From Pseudomonas sp. Root562 (lineage in GTDB: Bacteria > Pseudomonadota > Gammaproteobacteria > Pseudomonadales > Pseudomonadaceae), in contig NZ_LMGK01000002.1 in NCBI RefSeq assembly GCF_001427125.1, positions 163,066 through 227,065 on the forward strand: a stretch of DNA of 64,000 nucleotides, given 5' to 3'. Positions 25,364-34,009 of the stretch are shown here, piece after piece. The translations under genes were made by a program, and so were the position numbers. Numbering within the stretch: the stretch's first letter is position 1; every line of letters begins with the position of its first letter. The notes under the pieces are model-generated. The model was not told the DNA's origin and made no database searches. It saw only the letters and a program-made list of their open reading frames with translations.

Positions 25364-25455
25364 CTGTAGGAGCGAGCCTGCTCGCGATGACTGACTGTCA
25401 GTCGATTGAGATGTTGAATGACGGACCGCATCGCGAGCAGGCTCGCTCCTACAGG
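25364..25455. repeat. REP/BIME inverted pair
   Basis: CTGTAGGAGCGAGCCTGCTC and its exact reverse complement form the outer arms; the pairing continues into GCGATG/CATCGC. Same family as 19819-19924 and 40935-41037. Confidence 0.92.
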
Positions 25456-25535
25456 ATTTTTTTCTGACTGGAAATTAGCGGTTTGCCCTTGCACTATGAC
25501 GCTCTTGCGAATCAAGTCCTCAGGAACAAAAGCCT

Positions 25536-26165
25536 ATGCCCGACGACATCCACTACTACGAACCCGGCAACGGCCACGGCCTGCCCCACGATCCATTCAA
25601 CGCGATCGTAGGCCCGCGCCCCATCGGCTGGATTTCTTCCCAGGATGCCGAAGGCCGCTTGAACCTGGCGCCGTACAGCTTTTTCAACGCTTTCAACTAC
25701 ATTCCGCCGATCATCGGGTTCTCCAGCGTCGGGCGCAAAGACAGCCTGAACAACATTGAACAGACCGGCGAGTTCGCCTGGAACCTGGCTACTCGGCCAT
25801 TGGCCGAACAGATGAACCAGAGTTGCGCCATGGTCGAGCCGCAAGTCGATGAATTCGAATTGTCCGGGCTGACCCCCGTGGCGTCGAAAATCATTCAGGT
25901 GCCGCGAGTTGCCGAAAGCCCGGTGTCTTTCGAATGCAAGGTCACGCAGATCATTCAGTTGCAACGAGCGGACGGCGATGTGGTGCCGAGTTGGCTGATC
26001 CTCGGCGAAGTGGTCGCCGTGCATATCGCCAAATGGCTGCTGAAGGATGGGGTATACGACACCGCCGCGGCAGAACCGATTCTGCGCGGCGGCGGGCCAG
26101 CGGATTACTTCCAGCTGGGACCTGAGGCATTGTTCAAAATGTACCGCCCGGGAGCGGTGAAGTAA
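25536..26165 (+). CDS. Flavin reductase-like (FMN-binding) protein
   Basis: A 209-residue member of the flavin reductase-like/DIM6-NTAB group, which binds FMN in a split-barrel fold. Typical stretches are AIVGPRPIGWISSQDAEGRLNLAPYSFFNAF near residues 25-50, then SLNNIEQTGEFAWNLA and the C-terminal hydrophobic end. AGGA lies about 11 nt before the ATG. It could be a reductase partner for an oxygenase or a stand-alone flavoprotein; no clear partner is adjacent. It is convergent with the small gene that follows. Confidence 0.87.
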   Translation: MPDDIHYYEPGNGHGLPHDPFNAIVGPRPIGWISSQDAEGRLNLAPYSFFNAFNYIPPIIGFSSVGRKDSLNNIEQTGEFAWNLATRPLAEQMNQSCAMVEPQVDEFELSGLTPVASKIIQVPRVAESPVSFECKVTQIIQLQRADGDVVPSWLILGEVVAVHIAKWLLKDGVYDTAAAEPILRGGGPADYFQLGPEALFKMYRPGAVK

Positions 26166-26396
26166 TTACCAGATCAGTTCGCCGTCTTCGCCAACGCCCT
26201 TGAGATGGGTCAGTTGCAGGGCGGCGGCTTCGTCCGCTTCCTTGGCGGTCTTGAAGGTCTGCTCTTCCAGCAGTTTGTTGAAACGAGGCGCACCGGAGCC
26301 GCCAATGGCTTTGGTCGCGATTGCCGCGTAATACCCGCCTTCACGGGGGATTACGGCCGATACTGCTTCGAAGGTTTCAAAGGCTTTGCGTGCCAT
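26166..26396 (-). CDS. Small conserved hypothetical protein (76 aa)
   Basis: A 76-residue soluble protein (ARKAFETFEAVSAVIPREGGYYAAIA...). It has an alternating alpha/beta look and is acidic toward the C-terminus. The ATG at 26396 has AGGA 8 nt upstream and is preferred over the start three codons earlier. Its stop abuts the flavin reductase stop (convergent). I do not recognise a domain. It may be co-transcribed with the monooxygenase-like gene upstream (41 bp gap). Confidence 0.6.
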   Translation of the reverse strand: MARKAFETFEAVSAVIPREGGYYAAIATKAIGGSGAPRFNKLLEEQTFKTAKEADEAAALQLTHLKGVGEDGELIW

Positions 26397-26437
26397 GTCG
26401 CGCATCCTGGCTGGTTGAGAATGCAGCCATTAAACCC

Positions 26438-26791
26438 TCAACCGGCCAGTTTGTGTACCGCTACCCCGGACTGACGCAAGGCCTGCGCCTGCGAGACATC
26501 CTTGAAGGTATGGAAATCCAGGCTGTTGACCACCAGTTCATGCACCAGCTCGGCAAAAATCTCCATGGCCGGGGTGTTGAAATACGCGGTCATCGCCTGT
26601 TGATTGCTCCAGAAGCCGGACACCAGCCACAGATCCGGATCGCATTGTGAGTGTTGCAAGGTAAAGCTCAGGCAGCCTGGCGCTGCACGGGACGGCTCGA
26701 TCAACGCGCTCAGGCGCAAACCGAGTTCTTGTGAACGCCCGGCGCGCGCTCGAACGAAAGCCATATGACTGACAGGGATCTGCTTGGACAT
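26438..26791 (-). CDS. Antibiotic biosynthesis monooxygenase (ABM)-fold protein
   Basis: A 117-residue ferredoxin-like-fold protein of the ABM type (VSHMAFVRARAGRSQELGLRLSALIEPSRAAPGCLSFTLQHS, then LWLVSGFWSNQQAMTAYFNTPAM). Such small proteins include quinol monooxygenases and proteins of unknown role; cofactor-free oxygenase activity is only possible, not shown. GGGAGGG is positioned 8-10 nt before the ATG. It lies upstream of, and probably with, the 76-aa hypothetical gene, divergent from the AraC regulator at 27124. Confidence 0.8.
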   Translation of the reverse strand: MSKQIPVSHMAFVRARAGRSQELGLRLSALIEPSRAAPGCLSFTLQHSQCDPDLWLVSGFWSNQQAMTAYFNTPAMEIFAELVHELVVNSLDFHTFKDVSQAQALRQSGVAVHKLAG

Positions 26792-27123
26792 GGTTCAACC
26801 CTCCCGGGGAGTCGAGTGGCAGCCGGGGGACGGGCTGCGACAGGATCAAAGGTTAAGGGCCACTGCGGGTTTTCCGTTAGTCGATTTCTGCCGCCGCGTT
26901 GCACAATCCTGCGAAAGTACGCGGGCTGCCTGCAACATTGTGTAAAACACTGTCACGGCTCTGCCTTCTGAGTTTCAAGCAACTTTGGGGCTCTACGCTC
27001 TCGCTTGCGGGGTCGAAAAAACATCCTCATGCAGAATCAGGCAAGCATTCGACAGAATGTGTCTACCACCGCGGCTTGCACAAACATATGCTTTGCCCCT
27101 TCACCTTGCCGAGGATGCCTTGC
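26792..27123. other. Divergent intergenic region, ABM gene / AraC gene (332 bp)
   Basis: It should hold the promoters of both flanking genes. I see no REP unit, terminator or strong palindrome. Short open frames here have no Shine-Dalgarno and look like chance. Confidence 0.4.
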
Positions 27124-28053
27124 ATGTCGTCACTCGATCACTTTGAAGCTGCGCTGGACATCGAGATGGAGAAACAGCGTGCGGAACTGGCGGCGATCAT
27201 TCGTCGCAACACCGCGGAAGATGGCAGTTATGCCACCGCTGTGGGCTCGCTGTTCATGTCACGCCATAGTCAAAACCACGAATTCGCCCCGGTGCTCGCG
27301 CAACCCGCGCTGTGCATCATGGCCCAGGGCCGCAAGGAAGTACGGCTGGCCGATGAGTTCTTCAATTACGACCCGCTCAATTACCTGGTGGTCTCGGTCT
27401 CGATGCCGCTCAGTGGTCGAGTGGTGAATGTTTCGGCCGAGGAGCCGATCCTGGCTGTGCGGCTGGACATCGACCCCGCAGAAATCTCCGCGCTGATTGC
27501 CGACGCCGGCCCGATCGGTGTGCCAACCCGCCCGACCGGACGCGGCTTGTACGTCGAACGGCTGGACAGCGCGATGCTCGACGCCGTGCTACGCCTGGCA
27601 CGCTTGCTCGACACGCCGAAAGACATCGCCATGCTCGCGCCCCTGATTCGTCGGGAAATTCTCTATCGGCTGTTGCGCAGCAAGCAGGGGCACAGGTTGT
27701 ACGAAATCGCCATTGCCAATAGCCAGAGCCATCGCATCAGCCAGGCGATCAAATGGCTCAATGGCAACTTCGAACAGCCACTGCGCATCGATGATCTGGC
27801 CAAAGAGGTGAACTTGAGCGTGTCGACGCTGCACCACCGCTTCAAGGCGATGACGGCGATGAGTCCGCTGCAGTATCAGAAACAGCTGCGCCTGCAGGAA
27901 GCGCGGCGTTTGATGCTGGCGGAAGGCTTGGAGGCTTCGGCGGCCGGGTATCGCGTGGGGTATGAAAGCCCCTCGCAGTTCAGCCGGGAGTACAGTCGGT
28001 TGTTCGGGGCTCCACCCTTGAGGGATTTGGCGCGGTTGCGTTTGAGCGTCTGA
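27124..28053 (+). CDS. AraC-family regulator with AraC_N domain
   Basis: A 309-residue regulator. The N-terminal AraC_N-type cupin region (residues 30-190) includes PALCIMAQGRKEVRLADEFFNYDPLNYLVVSVSMPLSG. The C-terminal double helix-turn-helix reads IDDLAKEVNLSVSTLHHRFKAMTAMSPLQYQKQLRLQEARRLM and AAGYRVGYESPSQFSREYSRLFG. I chose the ATG at 27124, which has GAGG 9 nt upstream; an ATG three codons earlier has no room for one. Regulators of this subfamily often control oxidoreductase genes; the divergent ABM gene pair is the natural candidate target. Confidence 0.88.
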   Translation: MSSLDHFEAALDIEMEKQRAELAAIIRRNTAEDGSYATAVGSLFMSRHSQNHEFAPVLAQPALCIMAQGRKEVRLADEFFNYDPLNYLVVSVSMPLSGRVVNVSAEEPILAVRLDIDPAEISALIADAGPIGVPTRPTGRGLYVERLDSAMLDAVLRLARLLDTPKDIAMLAPLIRREILYRLLRSKQGHRLYEIAIANSQSHRISQAIKWLNGNFEQPLRIDDLAKEVNLSVSTLHHRFKAMTAMSPLQYQKQLRLQEARRLMLAEGLEASAAGYRVGYESPSQFSREYSRLFGAPPLRDLARLRLSV

Positions 28054-28080
28054 TCCAGATTTTTTGTTGTTACAGCTGAC

Positions 28081-28180
28081 GCCATCGCTGGCAAGCCAGC
28101 TCCCACACTGATTGTGGGTGGTCACACGTTAGTGTGAACACCGCCGAGCCCTGTGGGAGCTGGCTTGCCAGCGATGAGGC
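28081..28180. repeat. REP/BIME inverted pair (CGCTGGCAAGCCAGCTCCCACA type)
   Basis: GCCATCGCTGGCAAGCCAGC and its reverse complement form the outer arms, continuing into CTCCCACA/TGTGGGAG. The interior also has a CACTGATTGTG/CACGTTAGTGTG mini-palindrome region. It sits between convergent araC-type and ABC ATPase genes. Confidence 0.9.
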
Positions 28181-28205
28181 CATTTGAGGCAATACAAACC
28201 CTGGA

Positions 28206-29261
28206 TCAGGCGCCGAGTACCCGACAAGCCTCGGCAGGAAGGGTCACCGACACCGGATGCCCGACGCTCAAACCGAATCCCTGACACGGCGTGCTCAGCG
28301 CAGTGAACGTCACCCCGGAACACTCCACCGTCGTCTCGATGGTCGCGCCGATATCGCGCACAAACGTCACCTTGCCCAGCAAGCGGTTGCCCGCCGTGGC
28401 CTGAGGGGCCGACAGTTGCAGGTCTTCCGGGCGGATCAGCATCTTCACTTTCTCGCCAACCACGATGCTGCTGCAGATTGGCACCTTCAGCGCGTCCCCG
28501 CCCGGCAAACTGACCTGGCCGTTGCCCAGTACCGTGGCCGGGAAAATATTGCCGGAGCCGATGAAATCCGCAACGAATTCGTTGGCCGGATGACGGTAAA
28601 TCTCGATTGGCGTACCCACCTGCTGCACCTTGTGCTCACCCAGCACCACGACGATATCGGCCATGGTCATGGCCTCGCGCTGGTCGTGGGTGACCATGAT
28701 GGTGGTGATGTTCAGACGCTGTTGCAGCTGACGGATTTCCACCTGCATCGACTCACGCAACTTGGCATCGAGCGCCGACAGCGGCTCGTCAAGCAAAAGG
28801 ATTTTCGGGTGCGAAGCAATCGCCCGGGCAATCGCCACGCGCTGGCGTTGGCCGCCCGAGAGTTTGGCGACCGGACGATTGATCATCGGTTGCAGCTGGA
28901 TCAACTCCAGCAACTCCACCACCCGCGCCTGCTGGTCAGCCTTGCTGACCCCACGCAGTTTCAGCGGGTAGGCGATGTTTTCCCCTACCGTCATGTGCGG
29001 GAACAATGCCAGGGACTGAAACACCATGCCGAAATTACGCAGGTGCGCCGGGGTATGGCCAATGTCTTCACCGTCGAGGCGTATCTCGCCGCCGCTCAGG
29101 GTTTCCAGCCCGGCAATCATGCGCAGCAACGTGGTTTTGCCACAGCCCGAAGGACCGAGGAAACACACCAGTTTGCCCTCGGGCAAATGCAGGTTTACAT
29201 CTTTTACCGCGCAGGCCGAGCCGTAATGTTTCTCGACGTTTTCCAAAATCAGACCAGACAT
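28206..29261 (-). CDS. ABC importer ATPase, polyamine/opine type (PotA-like)
   Basis: A 351-residue ATPase. Walker A is GPSGCGKTT, Q-loop VFQSLALFPHMTV, signature LSGGQRQRVAIARAIA, Walker B ILLLDEPLSALD, H-loop VTHDQ; a C-terminal TOBE domain follows from about residue 275. The ATG at 29261 has GAGG 8 nt upstream. It is the last gene of the binding protein/permease/permease/ATPase set, separated from the permease gene by 18 bp. The family imports polyamines and related cationic or opine-like compounds; the exact substrate is not set by the sequence. Confidence 0.93.
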   Translation of the reverse strand: MSGLILENVEKHYGSACAVKDVNLHLPEGKLVCFLGPSGCGKTTLLRMIAGLETLSGGEIRLDGEDIGHTPAHLRNFGMVFQSLALFPHMTVGENIAYPLKLRGVSKADQQARVVELLELIQLQPMINRPVAKLSGGQRQRVAIARAIASHPKILLLDEPLSALDAKLRESMQVEIRQLQQRLNITTIMVTHDQREAMTMADIVVVLGEHKVQQVGTPIEIYRHPANEFVADFIGSGNIFPATVLGNGQVSLPGGDALKVPICSSIVVGEKVKMLIRPEDLQLSAPQATAGNRLLGKVTFVRDIGATIETTVECSGVTFTALSTPCQGFGLSVGHPVSVTLPAEACRVLGA

Positions 29262-29279
29262 AAGAATCACCTCAAGAAA

Positions 29280-30128
29280 TCAGAACGAAACGCCACCTTC
29301 ACCGACCAGTTTTTCGAGTGCCCAAATCAGGACAAAGTCGATCAACACGATCAGCACGGCAAACGAAAAAACGGTGGGGTCGAGCGAAGACACAGTGCGG
29401 CTGTACATCCAGATCGGCACGGTCATCACATCGATGGTGTAGAGGAAATAGGTCACGGTGAATTCGTTGAACGAGACGATGAACGCCAGCAGCATGCCCG
29501 CCAGGATCCCCGACTTCATCAACGGCACCACCACATCGACAATCGCCCGCAGCGGTGAGGCGCCGAGCATCTGTGCGGCCTCCTCGACTTCACTGCCGAT
29601 GGAAAGCATGGCCGCCGTGCAGTTCTTCACCACGAACGGCAACGCCAGGATGACGTGGGCAATCACCAATCGCGAGGTGGTCATGTGGAACGGCAGGCTG
29701 TCGAACACCAGCAACAATGCCAGCCCCAACACCACCATCGGGAATACCAGTGGCAACGACATCAGTTGCAGTGCCACGGCCTTGCCGCGGAACTCGCAAC
29801 GGGTCAATGCGTACGCTGCCGGCACCGCGATGATCGTGGCGAAGACCATGGTCAGGCACGACACCATGAGGCTGGTGGTCATGGCCTGGCCAAGGCTCAA
29901 CACGTCGCTGGAATCCGGCGAGACGAAGGTGTGCCAGGCGGCCTTGTACCATTGCAGGCTGTAGCTGCTCGGCGGGAAATCAAGGTTCGATGCGCCACTG
30001 AAGGACATGACGATCATGGTCAGGATCGGCAGCACCGCCAGCAGCAGAATGAAGCCGGAAAGGATGCCGGCGAACTTGCCGGTCTCGCCGGGCAACAGCC
30101 CATAACGCTTCTTGGTCAGGGTACTCAT
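29280..30128 (-). CDS. ABC importer permease (PotC-like)
   Basis: A 282-residue, six-span permease of the binding-protein-dependent family. The cytoplasmic EAA loop is EVEEAAQMLGASPLRAIVDVVVPLMKSG. It starts STLTKKRYGLLPGETGKFAGIL and overlaps the upstream permease stop by 4 nt (ATGA). It pairs with the other permease to form the channel for the ATPase encoded downstream. Confidence 0.93.
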   Translation of the reverse strand: MSTLTKKRYGLLPGETGKFAGILSGFILLLAVLPILTMIVMSFSGASNLDFPPSSYSLQWYKAAWHTFVSPDSSDVLSLGQAMTTSLMVSCLTMVFATIIAVPAAYALTRCEFRGKAVALQLMSLPLVFPMVVLGLALLLVFDSLPFHMTTSRLVIAHVILALPFVVKNCTAAMLSIGSEVEEAAQMLGASPLRAIVDVVVPLMKSGILAGMLLAFIVSFNEFTVTYFLYTIDVMTVPIWMYSRTVSSLDPTVFSFAVLIVLIDFVLIWALEKLVGEGGVSF

Positions 30129-31033
30129 TGCGAAGCCTCCAGCATGCGTCGACGACGGCCGGTTATGTATTCGGACAAGGTCATGATCGCCAGTGTCGTG
30201 ACGATCAGCACCACACCGGCAGCGGATGCGGCGGGCCAGTTCATCAGCGGGGCGATCTGGTCATGCACCATCACCGCCAGCATCGGCACTCGACGGCCAC
30301 CGAGCAGCAGCGGCACCACGAAACTGCTGGCGTTGTAGGCGAACACCAACGTTGCACCGGTAATGATCCCCGGCAGGCTCATTGGCAATACCACTTGGCG
30401 GAACACCTGGAAGCGACTGGCGCCGAGGGTCGCGGCGGCTTCTTCGTAGCTGCGGGCGACACCGCGCATGGCGCTGGCGATCGGCAACACGGCCAATGGA
30501 AACGCGGTTTGCACCAGGCCCATCAACACGCCGTTCTGGTTGTACAGCAGCATGATGGGACGCTTGATCAGGCCCAGCCCCATCAGTGCCTGGTTGAGCA
30601 TGCCGCCCGGGCCGAGAATCACCAGCCAGCCGTAGCTTTGCAGCAACAGGTTGACCAACAACGGCAACAGCACCGCCGCCAGGAAGATCCGACGCACGAA
30701 CGGTGAGGTCAGTCGCGACATGGTGTAGGCCACCGGGATCGCCAGGATCACGGCGATCACCGCGCTGATCAACGCCAGGCGCAGGGTCAGCATCAGGGAT
30801 TTGAGGTAGTAGGGTTCCAGCAATTGGGCGTAACTGGCCAGGCTGAACCCGGACCATTCCGCGCCTTTGGTGCCCACGCTCATGCGCAGTACCAACAGGC
30901 TCGCGGCAATCAGCACGCCGAGAAACAGCATCGACGGTGTCAGGAAAAACCAGGCACGCGCGGTCGGCGAAACACCGCGATTGGCGCGCGTGGGCACGGC
31001 ACTCACCGGGTGGGTTAGAGGTTGGTGTTCCAT
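30125..31033 (-). CDS. ABC importer permease (PotB-like)
   Basis: A 302-residue, six-span permease with the EAA loop YEEAAATLGASRFQVFRQVVLPMSLPG. The long soluble N-terminal stretch before the first span is normal for PotB-type proteins. The ATG at 31033 is taken as start; a TTG six codons upstream is an alternative, and no strong Shine-Dalgarno decides between them. A REP pair sits between this gene and the binding-protein gene, which may lower expression of the membrane genes relative to the binding protein. Confidence 0.9.
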   Translation of the reverse strand: MEHQPLTHPVSAVPTRANRGVSPTARAWFFLTPSMLFLGVLIAASLLVLRMSVGTKGAEWSGFSLASYAQLLEPYYLKSLMLTLRLALISAVIAVILAIPVAYTMSRLTSPFVRRIFLAAVLLPLLVNLLLQSYGWLVILGPGGMLNQALMGLGLIKRPIMLLYNQNGVLMGLVQTAFPLAVLPIASAMRGVARSYEEAAATLGASRFQVFRQVVLPMSLPGIITGATLVFAYNASSFVVPLLLGGRRVPMLAVMVHDQIAPLMNWPAASAAGVVLIVTTLAIMTLSEYITGRRRRMLEASQ

Positions 31034-31085
31034 AGCAAAGGGTCTCGTCAATGGAAAGCAGCAAGACTGAGATCGAGCAAGAACC

Positions 31086-31216
31086 TGTGGCGAGGGAGCT
31101 TGCTCCCGCTGGGTCGCTTAGCGACCCCAATCACCCACCGCGTTGGTTCTGATAGAACGCGGAGCCTGGTTATGCGGCTGCTGCGCAGCCGAGCGGGAGC
31201 AAGCTCCCTCGCCACA
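31086..31216. repeat. REP/BIME with perfect 25-bp arms inside the ABC operon
   Basis: The arm at 31086-31110 (starts TGTGGCGAGGGAGCTTGCTC) is the exact reverse complement of 31192-31216. The loop holds further small hairpins, e.g. GGTCGCTTAGCGACC and GCGGCTGCTGCGCAGCCG. A single matching unit occurs at 49278-49304. Placed between the binding-protein gene and the permeases. Confidence 0.93.
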
Positions 31217-31238
31217 AAAAATCCTTGAACCTCAGAAA

Positions 31239-32342
31239 TCAGGAAGAAAAGATTTCCGTGTAACGACGAATCCATTGGTCATGCACAGTCGCCAGGAAAG
31301 CGTTGTCGTGCATGATCGCCTTCTCGGCAATCTGCTCCGGCGTGAGGATGTACGGGCTCTTGCGCGCTTCGGCGGAGATGATCGCCTTGGCGTTGACCGG
31401 ACCGTTGTAGATGTCCTCAGCCATCTTGCCCTGCACCAGCGGGTCCAGAGAATGGTTGATGAAGGCATACGCCATGTCGGTGTCGCCCGGACGATTCTTC
31501 GGCATCACCGACAGCATCAGGTCGGTGTAGAAACCTTCCTTCATGCCGAACGTGGCGCCCAGGCCGTAGTTCGGATCGCGGATCTGTTTCGGGAAGAACG
31601 CCGGCGCGTACAGGCCACCCATGTCCAGGGAACCGGTGCGGAACAGTTCGGCGATCTGGTTCGGGTTTTCACCCAGGGTTACCACGCGATCTTTCAGTTC
31701 GGCGAGTTTCTTGAAGCCAGGCTCGATGTTGTGCTCGTCACCGCCGGCCAGTTTGGCAGCGATGATGATCAGGTCCATGGCCTCGGTCCAGTTCGGTGGC
31801 GGCAGGAAGATGTTCGGTGCCGCGTCGGCGTCCCACAGGGAGGCGTAGCTGGTCGGCGCTTCTTTCTGGGTGCGCGTGCTGTAGACCAGACTGTTGCACC
31901 AGAGCAGGTAACCGATGCCGTGACCATTGGCGCCGGTGCGGTATTTTTCCGGCACATCGACGATGTTGGGGATGCGGTTGAGGTCGGGCTTTTCCAACAG
32001 GTTGGCGGCGGCCAGACCTTCGGCGCCGACGCCGGCCAGGGTGATGATGTCGTACTGCGGGCGATCACCGCCGGCCTTGAGTTTGGCGACCATTTCCGAG
32101 GTACTGCCGGTGCGGTCGGCGATGACCTTGCAGCCGTACTTGTCTTCGAATGTCGCAGCGATATTGCGCAATGCAGCCAGGCCGGTGTCATCCGACCAGG
32201 TCAGTAGGCGCAGGGTCTTGCCGGTGAAGCGGGTATCGCTGGCATTGGCCTTGACGAACGGCAAGCTCATGGCGGCCGCTGCAACCGAGGCTACGCCCAC
32301 GGTCTTGATGAATTGACGTCTGTTCAGATCATGCTCGCCCAT
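31239..32342 (-). CDS. ABC importer periplasmic binding protein with Tat-type signal (PotD-like)
   Basis: A 367-residue extracellular solute-binding protein. The N-terminus DLNRRQFIKTVGVASVAAAAMSLPF carries a twin-arginine motif (RRQFIK), so export of the folded protein through Tat is likely. The mature part has LRLLTWSDDTGL and a type II binding fold, with PPPNWTEAMDLI and NPNQIAELFRTGSLDMGGLYAP. The ATG at 32342 has GGGAG 6 nt upstream; the longer open frame is not coding. The ligand is probably a polyamine-like or guanidino compound given the family and the catabolic genes upstream. Confidence 0.92.
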   Translation of the reverse strand: MGEHDLNRRQFIKTVGVASVAAAAMSLPFVKANASDTRFTGKTLRLLTWSDDTGLAALRNIAATFEDKYGCKVIADRTGSTSEMVAKLKAGGDRPQYDIITLAGVGAEGLAAANLLEKPDLNRIPNIVDVPEKYRTGANGHGIGYLLWCNSLVYSTRTQKEAPTSYASLWDADAAPNIFLPPPNWTEAMDLIIIAAKLAGGDEHNIEPGFKKLAELKDRVVTLGENPNQIAELFRTGSLDMGGLYAPAFFPKQIRDPNYGLGATFGMKEGFYTDLMLSVMPKNRPGDTDMAYAFINHSLDPLVQGKMAEDIYNGPVNAKAIISAEARKSPYILTPEQIAEKAIMHDNAFLATVHDQWIRRYTEIFSS

Positions 32343-32518
32343 TACGGACTCCCTTTGTTTTTGTAGGTATAAGGCAGGTCGAAACTGTTGCATCCGCGCG
32401 ACTGGATCAGCGTTTACCCCTCGTATTTTCGGGGGCTTTACCGGGCCAGCGAGTTCATCCTGAAGTCGTGTAAAACAGCTGACTATCGATAAAAACTCAT
32501 CGAAGCCATGACGCCGAC

Positions 32519-32541
32519 GCATGCCTCCTTGCGAGGCATGC
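32519..32541. repeat. Stem-loop after the aldehyde dehydrogenase gene
   Basis: GCATGCCTC and GAGGCATGC, 9-bp perfect arms with a 5-nt loop, 19 bp past the dehydrogenase stop on the minus strand. No T-run follows on that strand, so it may be an RNA-stabilising stem or partial terminator. Confidence 0.55.
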
Positions 32542-32560
32542 GCTCACCTTTTTCGTGCCT

Positions 32561-34009
32561 TCAGACGGCGCGAATCACGTGTTTGATTTCCTGGAAAGCC
32601 TGCAAGCCCCATGGCCCCAATTCGCGGCCGATGCTGCTCTGCTTGTAGCCGCCCCAAGCGGTCTGCGGGAAGATCACCTGAGGCGCGTTGATCCACACCA
32701 GCCCCGCCTGCAAAGCGTTGGCGACACGGTCAGCGGTTTCAGCGTTACGCGTGACCACACTGGCCACCAGGCCGAACTGGCTGTCATTGGCCAGGGCAAT
32801 CGCTTCGGCTTCGGAGGTGAAACGGCGCACGCAGATCACCGGGCCGAAAATCTCTTCGCACCACAGCGCACTGTCCAGGGGCACATCGGTGAAAACCGTC
32901 GGCTGCAAAAAATATCCGCGCGGCAGATCCGCCGGACGATTACCGCCGCACACCAGCCTCGCACCGGCACTCAAACCGCGATCGATATGACCAAGCACGC
33001 GTTGGTATTGCGCCTGATTGACCAGCGCGCCCATCTCCACGTTCGGGTCGAACGGGTCCGCCACGCGAATCGCTTCGGCACGAGCCTTGATCCGCGTCAG
33101 GAACGCTTCAGCCAGTTCCTCGGCGACCAGTACACGGCTGGTGGCGGAGCACATCTGTCCGGCGTTGAAGAAACCGCCGCCGCACGCCACTTCCACCGCC
33201 AGGTCGAGATCGGCATCGGCCAGTACCAGCAATGAAGATTTGCCGCCCAGTTCCAGGCTCACGCCCTTCACGGTTTCTGCGGCGCGCTGCATGACCTGCA
33301 CGCCTACCGCGTTGCTGCCAGTGAAGGAGATTTTGGCGATGCGCGGGTCTGCCGAGAGGGGGCCGCCCACGGCCAGGCCGGTACCGCAAACCAGGTTGAA
33401 CACACCGGCAGGCACGCCGGCTTCAGCGATGATCGCGGCCAGTTCAAGCTCCGGCAGCGGCGTCACTTCCGAAGGCTTGAGCACCACGCAGCAACCCGCG
33501 GCCAACGCCGGGGCCAGCTTCCATGCGGTGGTGACCATCGGGAAATTCCACGGCACGATCAGGCCGACCACACCGCAGGGTTCACGGCGCAGGCGCGCGC
33601 TGAAATCATCGGTCGGCAATTCGACGGCGCTGTCCTGTTTGGCATCCAGGCCTTCGGCGAGACCGGCGTAATACTCGAAGGTGGCGATCACGTCATCGAC
33701 GTCGATGGCCGCCTCGAACAGCGGTTTACCGTTGTTGCTCGACTGCAAATGCATCAGTTGTTCGCGCCCGGCTTGCACGCCCGCGGCGATTTTGCGCAGG
33801 ATCGCGCCGCGCTCGACGCCAGTGGTTTTCGACCAGTCGATGAAGGCCTTGGTCGCCGCGCTGACGGCTTGCTCGACGGCACTTGCGTCGCCACCATTGA
33901 CGGTGGTCAGCAGCGCTTCGGTTGCCGGGTTGATCACGCGCAGGTGTTCGTTGCCCGCCGACCATTGGCCGTCGATGTACAGGCCATCGAGTGTGGTTGG
34001 GAAGTTCAT
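32561..34009 (-). CDS. NAD(P)+-dependent aldehyde dehydrogenase
   Basis: A 482-residue aldehyde dehydrogenase that oxidises an aldehyde to the acid. The cofactor motif FTGSNAVG, the general-base Glu in LELGGKSSL and the catalytic Cys in FFNAGQMCSATS are all present. The ATG overlaps the stop of the TPP-enzyme gene (ATGA), so the decarboxylase-like enzyme and the dehydrogenase are made together: 2-oxo acid to aldehyde to carboxylic acid. Betaine-, aminobutyraldehyde- or guanidinobutyraldehyde-type substrates are all possible. Confidence 0.92.
   Translation of the reverse strand: MNFPTTLDGLYIDGQWSAGNEHLRVINPATEALLTTVNGGDASAVEQAVSAATKAFIDWSKTTGVERGAILRKIAAGVQAGREQLMHLQSSNNGKPLFEAAIDVDDVIATFEYYAGLAEGLDAKQDSAVELPTDDFSARLRREPCGVVGLIVPWNFPMVTTAWKLAPALAAGCCVVLKPSEVTPLPELELAAIIAEAGVPAGVFNLVCGTGLAVGGPLSADPRIAKISFTGSNAVGVQVMQRAAETVKGVSLELGGKSSLLVLADADLDLAVEVACGGGFFNAGQMCSATSRVLVAEELAEAFLTRIKARAEAIRVADPFDPNVEMGALVNQAQYQRVLGHIDRGLSAGARLVCGGNRPADLPRGYFLQPTVFTDVPLDSALWCEEIFGPVICVRRFTSEAEAIALANDSQFGLVASVVTRNAETADRVANALQAGLVWINAPQVIFPQTAWGGYKQSSIGRELGPWGLQAFQEIKHVIRAV

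Noticed and set aside
28257..29558. 433-codon plus-strand frame over the ABC ATPase gene
   Set aside because: The other strand carries all ABC motifs; this frame has none.
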